A stretch of 64,000 nt of DNA from Agrobacterium vitis (GTDB lineage Bacteria > Pseudomonadota > Alphaproteobacteria > Rhizobiales > Rhizobiaceae): contig NZ_CP118259.1 of assembly GCF_013337045.2 (NCBI RefSeq), forward strand, positions 124,001 through 188,000. Direction: 5' to 3'. Shown here one piece after another: positions 52,631 through 61,277 of the stretch; positions within the stretch are counted from its first letter, which is position 1; each line of letters begins with the position of its first letter. The notes below the pieces were generated by a model, which did no database searches, was not told where the DNA came from, and saw only the letters and a program-made list of their open reading frames with translations. The position numbers and the translations under genes were made by a program.

Positions 52631-54001
52631 ATGGGCATATCGGTTCGTACATTGGTTTTTTCTGCGCTCAGCTTGGCTACGGTGGGCTTTTCCGCGCCAG
52701 CCTTTGCCGATAGCGGCATGGTGCTGGATAAGTATGTGGTGCTGATGCGTCATGGCGTGCGCCCGCAAACCAGTGCCAAGGAAATCGCCCTGCTGTCGTC
52801 CAAGCCCTGGCTGCAATGGGATACCGCCGATGGTCAATTGACGCCGCACGGCGCTGAGGCTACGGCGCAATTGGCACGGTGGGAGGGCACCATGCTCCGG
52901 GGCCGGGGGCTTCTGCCGCAGGGTGGCTGCCCCGCGACCGGCACGGTGTTCGGTTGGGCGAATGGTTCGGTGAAGCGCACCATCGATACCGGCAATGTGA
53001 TGCTGTCCACCCTGTTTCCCGGCTGCGGCCTGACGGTCGGCTTTAACAATACCGAGGCCACGGATGGCGTCGATGTGCTCTATGCCCCTTCCGATACCAG
53101 GCTTGGCGCTGTCGATCCCGACAAGGCCACGGCTGCAATTTTAGAGGCAGCGGGTGGCGATCTTGAAAAGCCTCGGGCGCGTGCTGCCAGCCTGATGACG
53201 GAACTCGACGGCATTCTCGACTGCTGCGCGGCTTCGCTTTGCGAAAAGGCCGATGCGTCCGCTGCCTGCACGTTGTCGCAGCGCCCCTGGTCGATCAAGG
53301 TCAAGCAGGCCAAGGGGGAAAAGCCTGCCAGCGTCGAAGTGGTTGGCCCTTTGAAGGATGCAGGCACCGTCGTGCAGGTTTTCCTGCTGCAATATGCCAA
53401 TGGTTTTCCTGCCGATCAGGTCGGCTTTGGCAAAACGCCGACAGAAGCGGACATTATCCGCCTGTCGCAGCTGCGCCAGATCAAATATGATCTCGGCAAT
53501 CGTGTTCCTTATCTTGCCGCCCGCGATGGCTCCAATCTTCTCAATCAGCTGTTGCTGGCGGTGGCCGCCGATCCGGCAACAGGTCTGGCCAACAATAGTG
53601 CGCCCAGCGATGGCCCGCCAAATGCGAAATATCTGCTGTTTACTGGTTCCGACACGCAGCAGGCAGAAATTGGCGCCATGCTTGGCCTGCATTGGCATAT
53701 TCCGCCTTATCTCGATGATGAAACTCCTCCCACCGGCACCATGGCGTTCGAGCGCCTGCACGATGCCACGGGCAAGGTGTTCGTGCGCATGCAGTTCATC
53801 GCGCCGTCGCTGGACCAGATCCGCAATGCATCGGTTCTGGATGATAAAACCCCGCCACTCCAGGCCACCATTCCCCTGCCGGGCTGCGAAAAGGAACAGG
53901 TTGACGGTGCCTGCCCGCTGGATCGCTTCCTCGCCATCACCCGCCCCAAACTGGACATGACGGCGGTGGCGCCACAAATCTATCTGGCCAGTGGGCATTG
54001 A
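52631..54001 (+). CDS. Histidine-type acid phosphatase (AppA/Agp-like), secreted
   Basis: A 456-residue protein with a Sec signal peptide (LVFSALSLATVGFSAPAFA). The catalytic phospho-histidine is in VLMRHGVRPQTS near residue 40. Near residue 340, where branch 2 histidine phosphatases usually read GHDTN, this protein has FTGSDTQQAE: the proton-donor aspartate is kept but the histidine is serine. Cysteines in SLFPGCGL-like and PGCEKEQVDGACP positions suggest disulphides. It would hydrolyse phosphate esters in the periplasm. It stands alone, with a 120-bp gap upstream. Confidence 0.87.
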   Translation: MGISVRTLVFSALSLATVGFSAPAFADSGMVLDKYVVLMRHGVRPQTSAKEIALLSSKPWLQWDTADGQLTPHGAEATAQLARWEGTMLRGRGLLPQGGCPATGTVFGWANGSVKRTIDTGNVMLSTLFPGCGLTVGFNNTEATDGVDVLYAPSDTRLGAVDPDKATAAILEAAGGDLEKPRARAASLMTELDGILDCCAASLCEKADASAACTLSQRPWSIKVKQAKGEKPASVEVVGPLKDAGTVVQVFLLQYANGFPADQVGFGKTPTEADIIRLSQLRQIKYDLGNRVPYLAARDGSNLLNQLLLAVAADPATGLANNSAPSDGPPNAKYLLFTGSDTQQAEIGAMLGLHWHIPPYLDDETPPTGTMAFERLHDATGKVFVRMQFIAPSLDQIRNASVLDDKTPPLQATIPLPGCEKEQVDGACPLDRFLAITRPKLDMTAVAPQIYLASGH

Positions 54002-54007
54002 GGGCCA

Positions 54008-54030
54008 GTCAGGTTCAAACTGAACCTGAC
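54008..54030. terminator. Perfect hairpin between convergent genes
   Basis: GTCAGGTTCA-AAC-TGAACCTGAC is a perfect 10-bp stem with a 3-base loop, six bases after the phosphatase stop and facing the end of the diguanylate cyclase gene. There is no long T-run on either side, so it may act in both directions or as a stabilising 3' stem. Confidence 0.6.
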
Positions 54031-54109
54031 ATCCGCCATGACGTTCATTCGAAACACTATGCAGAATGGCGCCTCGGCTTTTCACCGGGGTGCGGAGATG
54101 CATTCTCGA

Positions 54110-56059
54110 TTATTTTAAGGCATTGCCGATCGCCGAAGCCGGTTTGCAGTTTTGCTGGAACGTGTCCAGGGCGGGAGCATGGCTGGCGGTGAAATATTGG
54201 TCACGGCCGCTGTGTTTCGCCTTGTAAAGGGCAGCGTCGGCGCTCGCTACAAGATCATCGCTGGAGTGGATATCGTCGCACGGAACGGCTGCCACGCCGA
54301 TACTGACGGTGACGATACCCTTTTCGCTATCCCCATGGGGAATATGCAGGTCGCGGACTGCCTGGCAATAGTATTCTGCCACAGTAGCGCCTCCGGCAAG
54401 ATCGGTGTCGGAGAGAATGAGCGCCATTTCCTCGCCGCCATAGCGGGCAGCGATATCGGTGCTGCGTTTGGCGACCGAACGCAACGTCGTGGCGATCTGG
54501 CGCAGGCATTGGTCTCCCGCCTGATGTCCATAGCGGTCGTTAAACAGTTTGAAATGGTCGATATCGATCATCAAAAGGCTAACACCAGACCCGGTGCGGT
54601 GGGACCGTGCAAATTCCTGCCGGAGATGCACATCGAAGGCACGCCGGTTGTAAAGCCCGGTAAGGCCATCGGTAAAGGCCGCTTTTTCCAGGGCGCGATT
54701 GGTATGGCGCAGCAAGCCCTCCGCCTGTTTCGCCCTGGTAACATCGGTAAAGACGATCAGCGAACCGCCGCCACCGACGCTTCTTGTTTGAGCTTCGAGG
54801 GTCCGTCCGTCCCAGAGGGCGATTTCGCGCTTGCCTGGCACCAGAGGCAAAACAGGCAGACTGTCCAAGCTTTGCTCGGGCAAGATGGGGTCGCTGTCGC
54901 GAGGTGCGGTCTCTTCGCCGCGCGCGCGCGAAGCGGCGATGATGTCGTGCAGATCGGCGCCAGGCACCCTGATATCAGCGGTTTTGGAGAACATGGAGCG
55001 ATAGCGTTCATTGCAATAGACCAGCTTTCCCTGGCGGTCGAACATCACAAGCCCATCGGCCATATTGGCCAGAGCATCGGCCAATTGCTGGCGGCTCTCG
55101 GCCAATTGCTGCTCCAGTTCCTTCTGCTTGCTGATGTCGCGGCTATGGGTGGCGAGAGCGATGATCTCTCCGGTCCTCTGGTCGCAGATCGGATATTTAA
55201 GGGTCGAATACCAGCCTTTGACGCCAGCAGGCGTTTCATAGCTCTGCTCGATATGGACAGGCTTGCCTTCGGCAAAGACAGCCTCTTCGTCAGCGCGGTA
55301 ACGGGCCGCCAGCTCGGAGGAATGAAAATCCGCATCGCTCTTGCCAATCATCTGCGCGGGGTCATCCAGGCCAAGGGCCTTGGCCGTGGCGGGATTGGTC
55401 AGGATGAAACGGCCTTCTCGGTTCTTGGCCGTGAGGGTTTCCGGCATGCTCTCGATCACGGTCCGGTAAAGTTTTGCCTCCTGTAATCGAACGCGTTGCA
55501 ATGTCTCGCTTCTGATCACAGCCGCTGCAAGCAGAGCAGCCAGGGATTGCATTGGCAAAAGCAGTGGCAGGACGGCAAACACCGCTGGCCATGTTTCAGG
55601 TGGAAGGACCAAGAGTGTTATCTGTGGCAGGATGGTGAGACCAAGGCCCATGGCTGCGATGCGCCGCAGGCTCAAGATTGCCTGTTCATCGCGCCCGCCT
55701 GCCCAAACACCCGCGCCTGCAGCCAGTAAAATAGAAAGGGCTCCTGCCCCAGCGCCGATCCCACCTTCCAGAACGCGCCAGGTTATGGCAATGCCCGCCG
55801 CAAAAATGGCACAAACCGGGCCGCCCATCAGTCCGCAGACCGCAATGGCACTGTTGCGAAGGTCCATGAAAAGACCCGGTACAATCGTTATCGGAAATTG
55901 CATGGCGACGATGGCCGTGACGCCACCGGCAATGCCAAGCCCGATTGGCCTATAGGTCGGATTTTGCTGTTCAAGCCATCCGGCCAGCCTGCTCGAAACG
56001 AGGGAAAACAGCGTGACAAGGGCACTATTGACCAGAATGATCGTCATCGTCGTGTTCAT
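54110..56059 (-). CDS. Membrane diguanylate cyclase with 5TM sensor, PAS domains and GGDEF
   Basis: A 649-residue protein. The N-terminal membrane part (about 1-195) has the 5TMR-LYT pattern (GLFMDLRNSAIAVCGLMGG, ITWRVLEGGIGAGAGALSI). Two PAS-type domains follow: about 205-320 (FILTNPATAKALGLDDPAQM) and about 330-440 (MADGLVMFDRQGKLVYCNERY). The GGDEF domain starts at FTDGLTGLYNRRAFD; its signature is ARYGGEEMALIL, with methionine where phenylalanine is usual. The inhibitory RxxD (RSTD) lies five residues before the signature. It should make c-di-GMP in response to a membrane or cytoplasmic signal. It is monocistronic. Confidence 0.92.
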   Translation of the reverse strand: MNTTMTIILVNSALVTLFSLVSSRLAGWLEQQNPTYRPIGLGIAGGVTAIVAMQFPITIVPGLFMDLRNSAIAVCGLMGGPVCAIFAAGIAITWRVLEGGIGAGAGALSILLAAGAGVWAGGRDEQAILSLRRIAAMGLGLTILPQITLLVLPPETWPAVFAVLPLLLPMQSLAALLAAAVIRSETLQRVRLQEAKLYRTVIESMPETLTAKNREGRFILTNPATAKALGLDDPAQMIGKSDADFHSSELAARYRADEEAVFAEGKPVHIEQSYETPAGVKGWYSTLKYPICDQRTGEIIALATHSRDISKQKELEQQLAESRQQLADALANMADGLVMFDRQGKLVYCNERYRSMFSKTADIRVPGADLHDIIAASRARGEETAPRDSDPILPEQSLDSLPVLPLVPGKREIALWDGRTLEAQTRSVGGGGSLIVFTDVTRAKQAEGLLRHTNRALEKAAFTDGLTGLYNRRAFDVHLRQEFARSHRTGSGVSLLMIDIDHFKLFNDRYGHQAGDQCLRQIATTLRSVAKRSTDIAARYGGEEMALILSDTDLAGGATVAEYYCQAVRDLHIPHGDSEKGIVTVSIGVAAVPCDDIHSSDDLVASADAALYKAKHSGRDQYFTASHAPALDTFQQNCKPASAIGNALK

Positions 56060-56404
56060 CTGCTCTGGCGTCTCCTACACGGCCCTTATACGAAGTGTCA
56101 TTGAAAATGGCAGTTCGTATTCGAAATTCCGCCAAGTCGAGGATGTCGTTCACACCGTCGAAACTTGGTACTCAATGCATGCAGGGGAAGCGAGAAATCT
56201 CGCCGAGCCTGTTTCATAGGCCAGAGAGTAGAAGATGATCGTTAATTTGTAATTTCGAAGATATGTATATTGATGCGTCGATCTTGAACACGGTCTCCGG
56301 CGACCGGGGATAACTTTGGCGATGTCGCGCCTCGGCGCTTGAGGACCCCGGCCCGCAGGTCTACGGATAAACATCCCCAGGTGGTGGCAAAGGCAGGATG
56401 GTTC
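56060..56404. other. Intergenic region between divergent genes
   Basis: 345 bp without a credible gene. The left half is occupied by the second copy of the palindromic repeat; the right half should hold the promoter of the YitT gene. The centre is AT-richer than the flanks. Confidence 0.5.
56089..56170. repeat. Dispersed palindromic intergenic repeat, copy B
   Basis: TACGAAGTGTCATT-GAA-AATGGCAGTTCGTA (56089-56119) forms a 14-bp stem with two mismatches. CAAGTCGAGGATG (56133-56145) and TCGAAACTTGGTA (56158-56170) form a second imperfect stem. These blocks match copy A at 18670-18788 in order and direction. CAAGTCGAGGATG is identical and the other blocks differ at a few bases. Copy A has about 40 bp more, including its own palindrome, between the two stems. 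Confidence 0.7.
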
Positions 56405-57052
56405 ATGGCAGCAGCAGACAAACAGGCAGGTAATTCCCGCAAGCCCATCGCCTCAAGTCCTGAACAGCATTCCATGCTGGACGATGTGCAGGGCCTGCTG
56501 GCGGGAGCCATGCTGGCGGCGCTGGGCGTGGTCTTGCTGTCCAATGCCAAACTGCTCTCCGGCGGCACGGCAGGTGTCGCCTTTCTGCTGCATTATGTGT
56601 CGGCGGTCGGGTTTGGCCCGATCTTCTTTGCCATCAACCTGCCCTTCTACTATTTCGCGTTCCGGCGGATGGGTCTGGCGTTCACGGCAAAAACCTTCAT
56701 CGCCGTGTTGCTGACCTCGGTGCTGAGTGCCATCCTGCCGAAATTCATCGGCTTTTCCCTGCTGGACCCGCTGGTCGCGGCCATCTTTGGTGGGCTGCTG
56801 GTGGGAACTGGCATGCTGGTGCTGTTTCGCCATCAGGCAAGCCTTGGCGGCTTTGGTATCCTGGCGCTGTATCTTCAGGATCGCTACGGCTGGCGGGCCG
56901 GGCTTGTGCAGCTTTGCTTTGACGGCATGGTGCTGATCGGCTCGTTCTTTGTGGCGACGCCCGGCATCATTGCCTGCTCGATCATCGGCGCTGTTGTCGT
57001 CAATCTGACGCTGGCGATCAATCATCGCAAAGACCGCTATATTGCAATGTAG
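56405..57052 (+). CDS. YitT family membrane protein, second paralogue
   Basis: A 215-residue protein; the ATG at 56405 is chosen because the upstream extension is Arg/Pro-rich and unlike the family. Five membrane spans carry the YitT core: LLSGGTAGVAFLLHYVSAVG, SLGGFGILALYLQDRYGWR and ACSIIGAVVVNLTLAINHRK. It is similar to the protein at 34618-35262 along its whole length. Function is unknown. Confidence 0.88.
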   Translation: MAAADKQAGNSRKPIASSPEQHSMLDDVQGLLAGAMLAALGVVLLSNAKLLSGGTAGVAFLLHYVSAVGFGPIFFAINLPFYYFAFRRMGLAFTAKTFIAVLLTSVLSAILPKFIGFSLLDPLVAAIFGGLLVGTGMLVLFRHQASLGGFGILALYLQDRYGWRAGLVQLCFDGMVLIGSFFVATPGIIACSIIGAVVVNLTLAINHRKDRYIAM

Positions 57053-57151
57053 GCTGGAGCGTCTTGTCATTTGGAATGAAAATTGCTGCTCAGATGCCAA
57101 TGGGCTGAATTCGGCCCCCGCCCTGATTGATGCTCAAGAAAGAGACAGATA

Positions 57152-57922
57152 ATGACGTTTTTCCGCACCGCTCTGGTCACAGCTTTGCTTTTGACGACCT
57201 CTCTTGTCCATGCCGAGGATGGCACGCTGGCGGTGATCAAGCAGGCGGGCGTGATCCGCATCGGCACGACAGGGGACTATAAACCCTTCAGCTACAAGGG
57301 TGGCGATGGCGAACTGGTCGGGGCCGATATTGCCATGGGCAAGGCGCTGGCTACCGATCTCGGCGTCAAGCCGGAATTTGTGATGACCACCTGGAAAACC
57401 ATGCTGGAGGATTTCAAAGCCGGAAAGTTCGATATGGTGTTGGGCGGTATTACCGTTAATCCGGCCCGCGCCGAGGTCGGCGATTTCTCGCTTTCGAATG
57501 TCAAGGATGGCAAACGGCCGATCGTCCGCTGCGAGGACAAGGACCGGTTGGTGACGCTGGAGGCGATCGATCAGCCGTCAGTGCGTGTCATCGTCAATCC
57601 CGGCGGCACCAACGACAAATTTGCCCATGAGCATTTCACCAAGGCACCTATCGAGGTGTTTCCCGACAATAAGGTGATTTTTGACCAGATTGCCGCCAAC
57701 AAGGCGGATGTGATGGTGACCGACGGCGTGGAAGTGGACCTGCAATCCAAGCTGCATCCCGGCGTGCTTTGCCCGGCTGCCGTCAAGGAACCCTTCACCC
57801 ATTTTGAAAATGCCTATCTGCTGCGCAAGGACCCGGGCTTCAAGGCTGCGGTGGACGGCTTCATGGCAAAGGCGCTGGAAAACGGTGACTGGAAGGCCAA
57901 GCTGGACGCCGCGATGCAATAA
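57152..57922 (+). CDS. Periplasmic family 3 binding protein, cyclohexadienyl-dehydratase (PheC)-like
   Basis: A 256-residue protein with a signal peptide (FFRTALVTALLLTTSLVHA). The body has the SBP_bac_3 features GVIRIGTTGDYKPFSYKG, KAGKFDMVLGGITVNPARAE and ADVMVTDGVEVDLQ. Conservation of TTGDYKPF and NPGGTNDKF and the absence of any permease gene point to the PheC subgroup, periplasmic arogenate/prephenate dehydratases that evolved from binding proteins. A plain amino-acid binding protein remains possible. It lies 99 bp downstream of the YitT gene. Confidence 0.78.
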   Translation: MTFFRTALVTALLLTTSLVHAEDGTLAVIKQAGVIRIGTTGDYKPFSYKGGDGELVGADIAMGKALATDLGVKPEFVMTTWKTMLEDFKAGKFDMVLGGITVNPARAEVGDFSLSNVKDGKRPIVRCEDKDRLVTLEAIDQPSVRVIVNPGGTNDKFAHEHFTKAPIEVFPDNKVIFDQIAANKADVMVTDGVEVDLQSKLHPGVLCPAAVKEPFTHFENAYLLRKDPGFKAAVDGFMAKALENGDWKAKLDAAMQ

Positions 57923-57993
57923 AGCCTGGGTTTATATGCTCAAAATAGTCGGGGACCGCTTCTATTTAATCCGGTTTCACCTATTTTATCTCT

Positions 57994-60501
57994 GTGTCTG
58001 AGCCGGAATCCACGCTTTCTCTTTTGCCCTCATCCTTCGAGCATTGGTTTGCACAGAAGGGTTGGCAGCCGCGTGCGCATCAGTTGGACCTGCTGGGGCG
58101 GGCCGGGCAGGGAGAAAGCACGCTGTTGATTGCCCCGACGGGGGCGGGCAAGACCCTTGCCGGGTTTCTGCCCTCACTGGTCGATTTGACCCGGCGCGGG
58201 CGAAAGCGGCCGGGCGAGGCATTTATCGGCATTCACACGCTCTATATCTCGCCGCTAAAGGCACTGGCGGTCGATATTGAGCGCAATCTGGTCAAGCCGG
58301 TCGAGGAAATGGGCCTGCCTGTTACCGTCGAGACGCGGACCGGCGATACGCCGCAGGCAAAACGGCAACGCCAGAAGCTCAATCCGCCGGATATTTTGCT
58401 GACAACCCCGGAACAGCTGGCTTTGCTGATCGCCAATGGCGAAGCCCCCCGCTTCTTCCGGGACCTGCGCTATGTGATTTTCGATGAGTTGCATTCGCTC
58501 GTTACCTCCAAGCGTGGCCATCTTCTGGCGCTGGGGCTGGCCCGGCTGCGCATCCTGGCGCCGGGACTTCAAACCATCGGCCTTTCTGCCACCGTTGCCG
58601 ATCCGCCGGAGCTGCAGCGCTGGCTCGTGGCCCAAAGACCGGGGGAAGCGGCCTTGGCTGGGCTGATCACGGTGGCTGGCGGGGCGAGGCCGAACATTAC
58701 CATTTTGAACACGCAGGAGCGCATTCCCTGGTCCGGCCATTCGGCCCGTTACGCCATTCCTGATATCTATGCGGTGCTGAAACAGTTTGCGATGACGATC
58801 ATCTTCGTCAACACCCGTTCCCAGGCGGAAATGCTGTTTCAGGAATTGTGGACTGTCAATGACGACAGCCTGCCGATTGCCTTGCATCACGGCTCGCTGG
58901 ATGTCGGCCAGCGCCGCAAGGTGGAAGAGGCGATGGCCGCCAACCGGCTGCGTGCCGTGGTCGCCACCTCGACGCTGGATCTCGGCATCGACTGGGGCGA
59001 GGTCGATCTCGTCATCCATGTCGGCGCGCCCAAGGGCGCCAGCCGATTGGCCCAGCGGATTGGCCGGGCCAATCACCGTATGGATGAGCCAAGCCGGGCC
59101 ATTCTGGTTCCCGCCAACCGCTTCGAGGTGATGGAATGCCAGGCGGCGCTGGATGCCAACTATCTCGGTGCGCAGGACACCCAATCGGTGGGCGAAGGCC
59201 CGCTGGATGTGCTGGCCCAGCATGTGTTGGGCATGGCCTGTGCCGCACCTTTTGATGCGGAGGCTCTTTATACTGAAGTAACGTCAGCCATGACTTACGC
59301 TTCTTTGTCGCGTGAAACGTTCGTGCGGATTGTCGATTTCGTCGCTACCGGTGGCTATGCGCTGAAGACCTATGACCGCTATGCCCGCATCCGCAAGACG
59401 GCAGAAGGACGCTGGCGGATTTCCAATCCGGCGGTGGCGCAGCAATACAGGCTCAATCTCGGCACCATTGTCGAGGAGCCGATGCTGAATGTCCGGCTGG
59501 TCAAGCGCAATCACCTTGGCTCCATCGGGCGAGGCGGCATGACCCTTGGCAAGGTCGAGGAATATTTCGTCGAGCAACTGGCGCAAGGCGATACATTCCT
59601 GTTTTCCGGCAAGGTCTTGCGGTTTGAAGGCCTGCGCGAAAGCGAATGCCTGGTGTCCAATGCTTTTTCGCAGGACCCGAAAATTCCGGCCTATGCGGGC
59701 GGGAAATTTCCGCTCTCGACCTATCTTGCCGATCAGGTGCGGGCCATGCTGGACGATCCCGCCCGCCGCGCCAGCCTGCCGGATCAGGTGCGTGACTGGC
59801 TGGAAATCCAGAAAGTCAAATCCGTGTTGCCGAAGCGGGGCGACCTGCTGGTCGAGACTTTTCCACGCGGCAAGCGCTTCTACATGGTGCTTTATCCGTT
59901 TGAGGGGCGGCTGGCCCATCAGACGCTGGGCATGCTGCTGACGCGGCGGCTGGAACGGTGGCGGGCCAAGCCGCTTGGCTTTGTGGCGACGGATTACGCC
60001 CTGGCGATCTGGGGGCTGGAGGATCTCGGCTGGATGGTGTCCACGGGCAAGCTTTCGCTGGCTGACTTGTTCGAGGAAGACATGCTGGGCGACGATCTGG
60101 AGGCCTGGCTGGACTCCTCCTACATGCTGAAGCGTACCTTCCGCACCTGTGCGGTGATTGCCGGGTTGATTGAAAAGCGCCATCCCGGCAAGGAAAAATC
60201 CGGCAGGCAGGTGACGGTCTCCGCGGACCTGATCTATGATGTGCTGCGCGCCCATGAGCCCGATCATATCCTGCTGCAGGCGACCCGCGCGGATGCGGCA
60301 AACGGTCTTTTGGACATTGCCCGGCTTGGCGATATGCTAAAGCGAATCAACGGCCATATTCTCCACAAGGCGCTGGACCATGTCTCGCCGCTGGCCGTGC
60401 CGGTCATGCTGGAGATCGGCCGGGAAACGGTGGTCGGCGAAGCCCAGGAAGATGTGCTGGCGGAAGCGGCTGAAGATCTCATCGCTGAAGCGATGGGATA
60501 A
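57994..60501 (+). CDS. Lhr-like DEXH-box helicase (ligase-associated DNA damage response type)
   Basis: An 835-residue helicase with Walker A APTGAGKTLAGFLPS, the DEXH box IFDELHSL, motif III LSATV, motif IV IIFVNTRSQAEML, and motif VI QRIGRANHRMDEPSRA. The C-terminal half is the Lhr-type winged-helix/beta-barrel region. The GTG start at 57994 gives MSEPESTLSLLP. It is followed after one base by pdeM. The pair corresponds to the ligase-associated repair set, but no DNA ligase or exonuclease gene of that set is present here. Confidence 0.93.
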   Translation: MSEPESTLSLLPSSFEHWFAQKGWQPRAHQLDLLGRAGQGESTLLIAPTGAGKTLAGFLPSLVDLTRRGRKRPGEAFIGIHTLYISPLKALAVDIERNLVKPVEEMGLPVTVETRTGDTPQAKRQRQKLNPPDILLTTPEQLALLIANGEAPRFFRDLRYVIFDELHSLVTSKRGHLLALGLARLRILAPGLQTIGLSATVADPPELQRWLVAQRPGEAALAGLITVAGGARPNITILNTQERIPWSGHSARYAIPDIYAVLKQFAMTIIFVNTRSQAEMLFQELWTVNDDSLPIALHHGSLDVGQRRKVEEAMAANRLRAVVATSTLDLGIDWGEVDLVIHVGAPKGASRLAQRIGRANHRMDEPSRAILVPANRFEVMECQAALDANYLGAQDTQSVGEGPLDVLAQHVLGMACAAPFDAEALYTEVTSAMTYASLSRETFVRIVDFVATGGYALKTYDRYARIRKTAEGRWRISNPAVAQQYRLNLGTIVEEPMLNVRLVKRNHLGSIGRGGMTLGKVEEYFVEQLAQGDTFLFSGKVLRFEGLRESECLVSNAFSQDPKIPAYAGGKFPLSTYLADQVRAMLDDPARRASLPDQVRDWLEIQKVKSVLPKRGDLLVETFPRGKRFYMVLYPFEGRLAHQTLGMLLTRRLERWRAKPLGFVATDYALAIWGLEDLGWMVSTGKLSLADLFEEDMLGDDLEAWLDSSYMLKRTFRTCAVIAGLIEKRHPGKEKSGRQVTVSADLIYDVLRAHEPDHILLQATRADAANGLLDIARLGDMLKRINGHILHKALDHVSPLAVPVMLEIGRETVVGEAQEDVLAEAAEDLIAEAMG

Positions 60502-60502
60502 G

Positions 60503-61261
60503 ATGGAATGGTCAGGATATGACGGGCCAGATATGATTGGATTGACGACGGCTTCTATAATGCGCCCGGAGAAGACGGACCTCACCGCCGAGATCGAGAT
60601 CTGCGGTGTTGAGGCCATCTGTGACCTGTCCGGCACGCTGTATCTGCCAGCATTGCGATTGCTCGTCGTCTCCGACCTGCATCTGGAAAAGGGGGCGGCC
60701 TTTGCGCGGCGTGGCCAGCTTCTGCCGCCCTATGATACCGTTGCGACATTGAAAAAACTGCAAGCGGTGATTGCCCGTTTCGATCCGGCCATCGTTGTCA
60801 GTCTGGGTGACACGTTTCATGACCGGTTGGGATCGGCGCTGATGCCAGAGCCGTTCCGGCAGACAATTGAGCAGATGACACGAGGCCGCGAATGGATCTG
60901 GATCACCGGCAACCATGATCCTGATGGGGTCGAGAACCTGGCGGGCATGGTGGCCGATGAAATTTCCTATGGCGGATTGGTGTTTCGCCATGAACCGCAA
61001 ATCGGTGAAAGCGCCAGAGGCGAGATTGCCGGCCATCTTCACCCGTCAGCCACCGTGCGCCGGCGGGAGAAATCCGTGCGTCGCGCCTGTTTCGCCGCCG
61101 ATGGCGACCGGCTGATCATGCCGGCTTTCGGGGTGACGACGGGCGGGCTGGATTTAAAGCACAAGGCATTCACAGGGCTTTTCGCAAGGGAGACGCTGGT
61201 CGCGCATCTTCTGGGCCGCGAACGGATCTATTCGGTGCGCTTCAGCGGCCTGTTCGCCTGA
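60503..61261 (+). CDS. pdeM: Ligase-associated metallophosphoesterase nuclease PdeM
   Basis: A 252-residue protein. The ATG at 60503, one base after the helicase stop, is chosen. The calcineurin-type motifs are VVSDLHLEKG, VSLGDTFHD, ITGNHDPDG and AGHLHPSA, so all five metal-ligand blocks are present. PdeM homologues work with the Lhr-like helicase in DNA processing during repair. The gene is convergent with the kinase gene. Confidence 0.93.
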   Translation: MEWSGYDGPDMIGLTTASIMRPEKTDLTAEIEICGVEAICDLSGTLYLPALRLLVVSDLHLEKGAAFARRGQLLPPYDTVATLKKLQAVIARFDPAIVVSLGDTFHDRLGSALMPEPFRQTIEQMTRGREWIWITGNHDPDGVENLAGMVADEISYGGLVFRHEPQIGESARGEIAGHLHPSATVRRREKSVRRACFAADGDRLIMPAFGVTTGGLDLKHKAFTGLFARETLVAHLLGRERIYSVRFSGLFA

Positions 61262-61277
61262 AAACATAAAATGTAAG

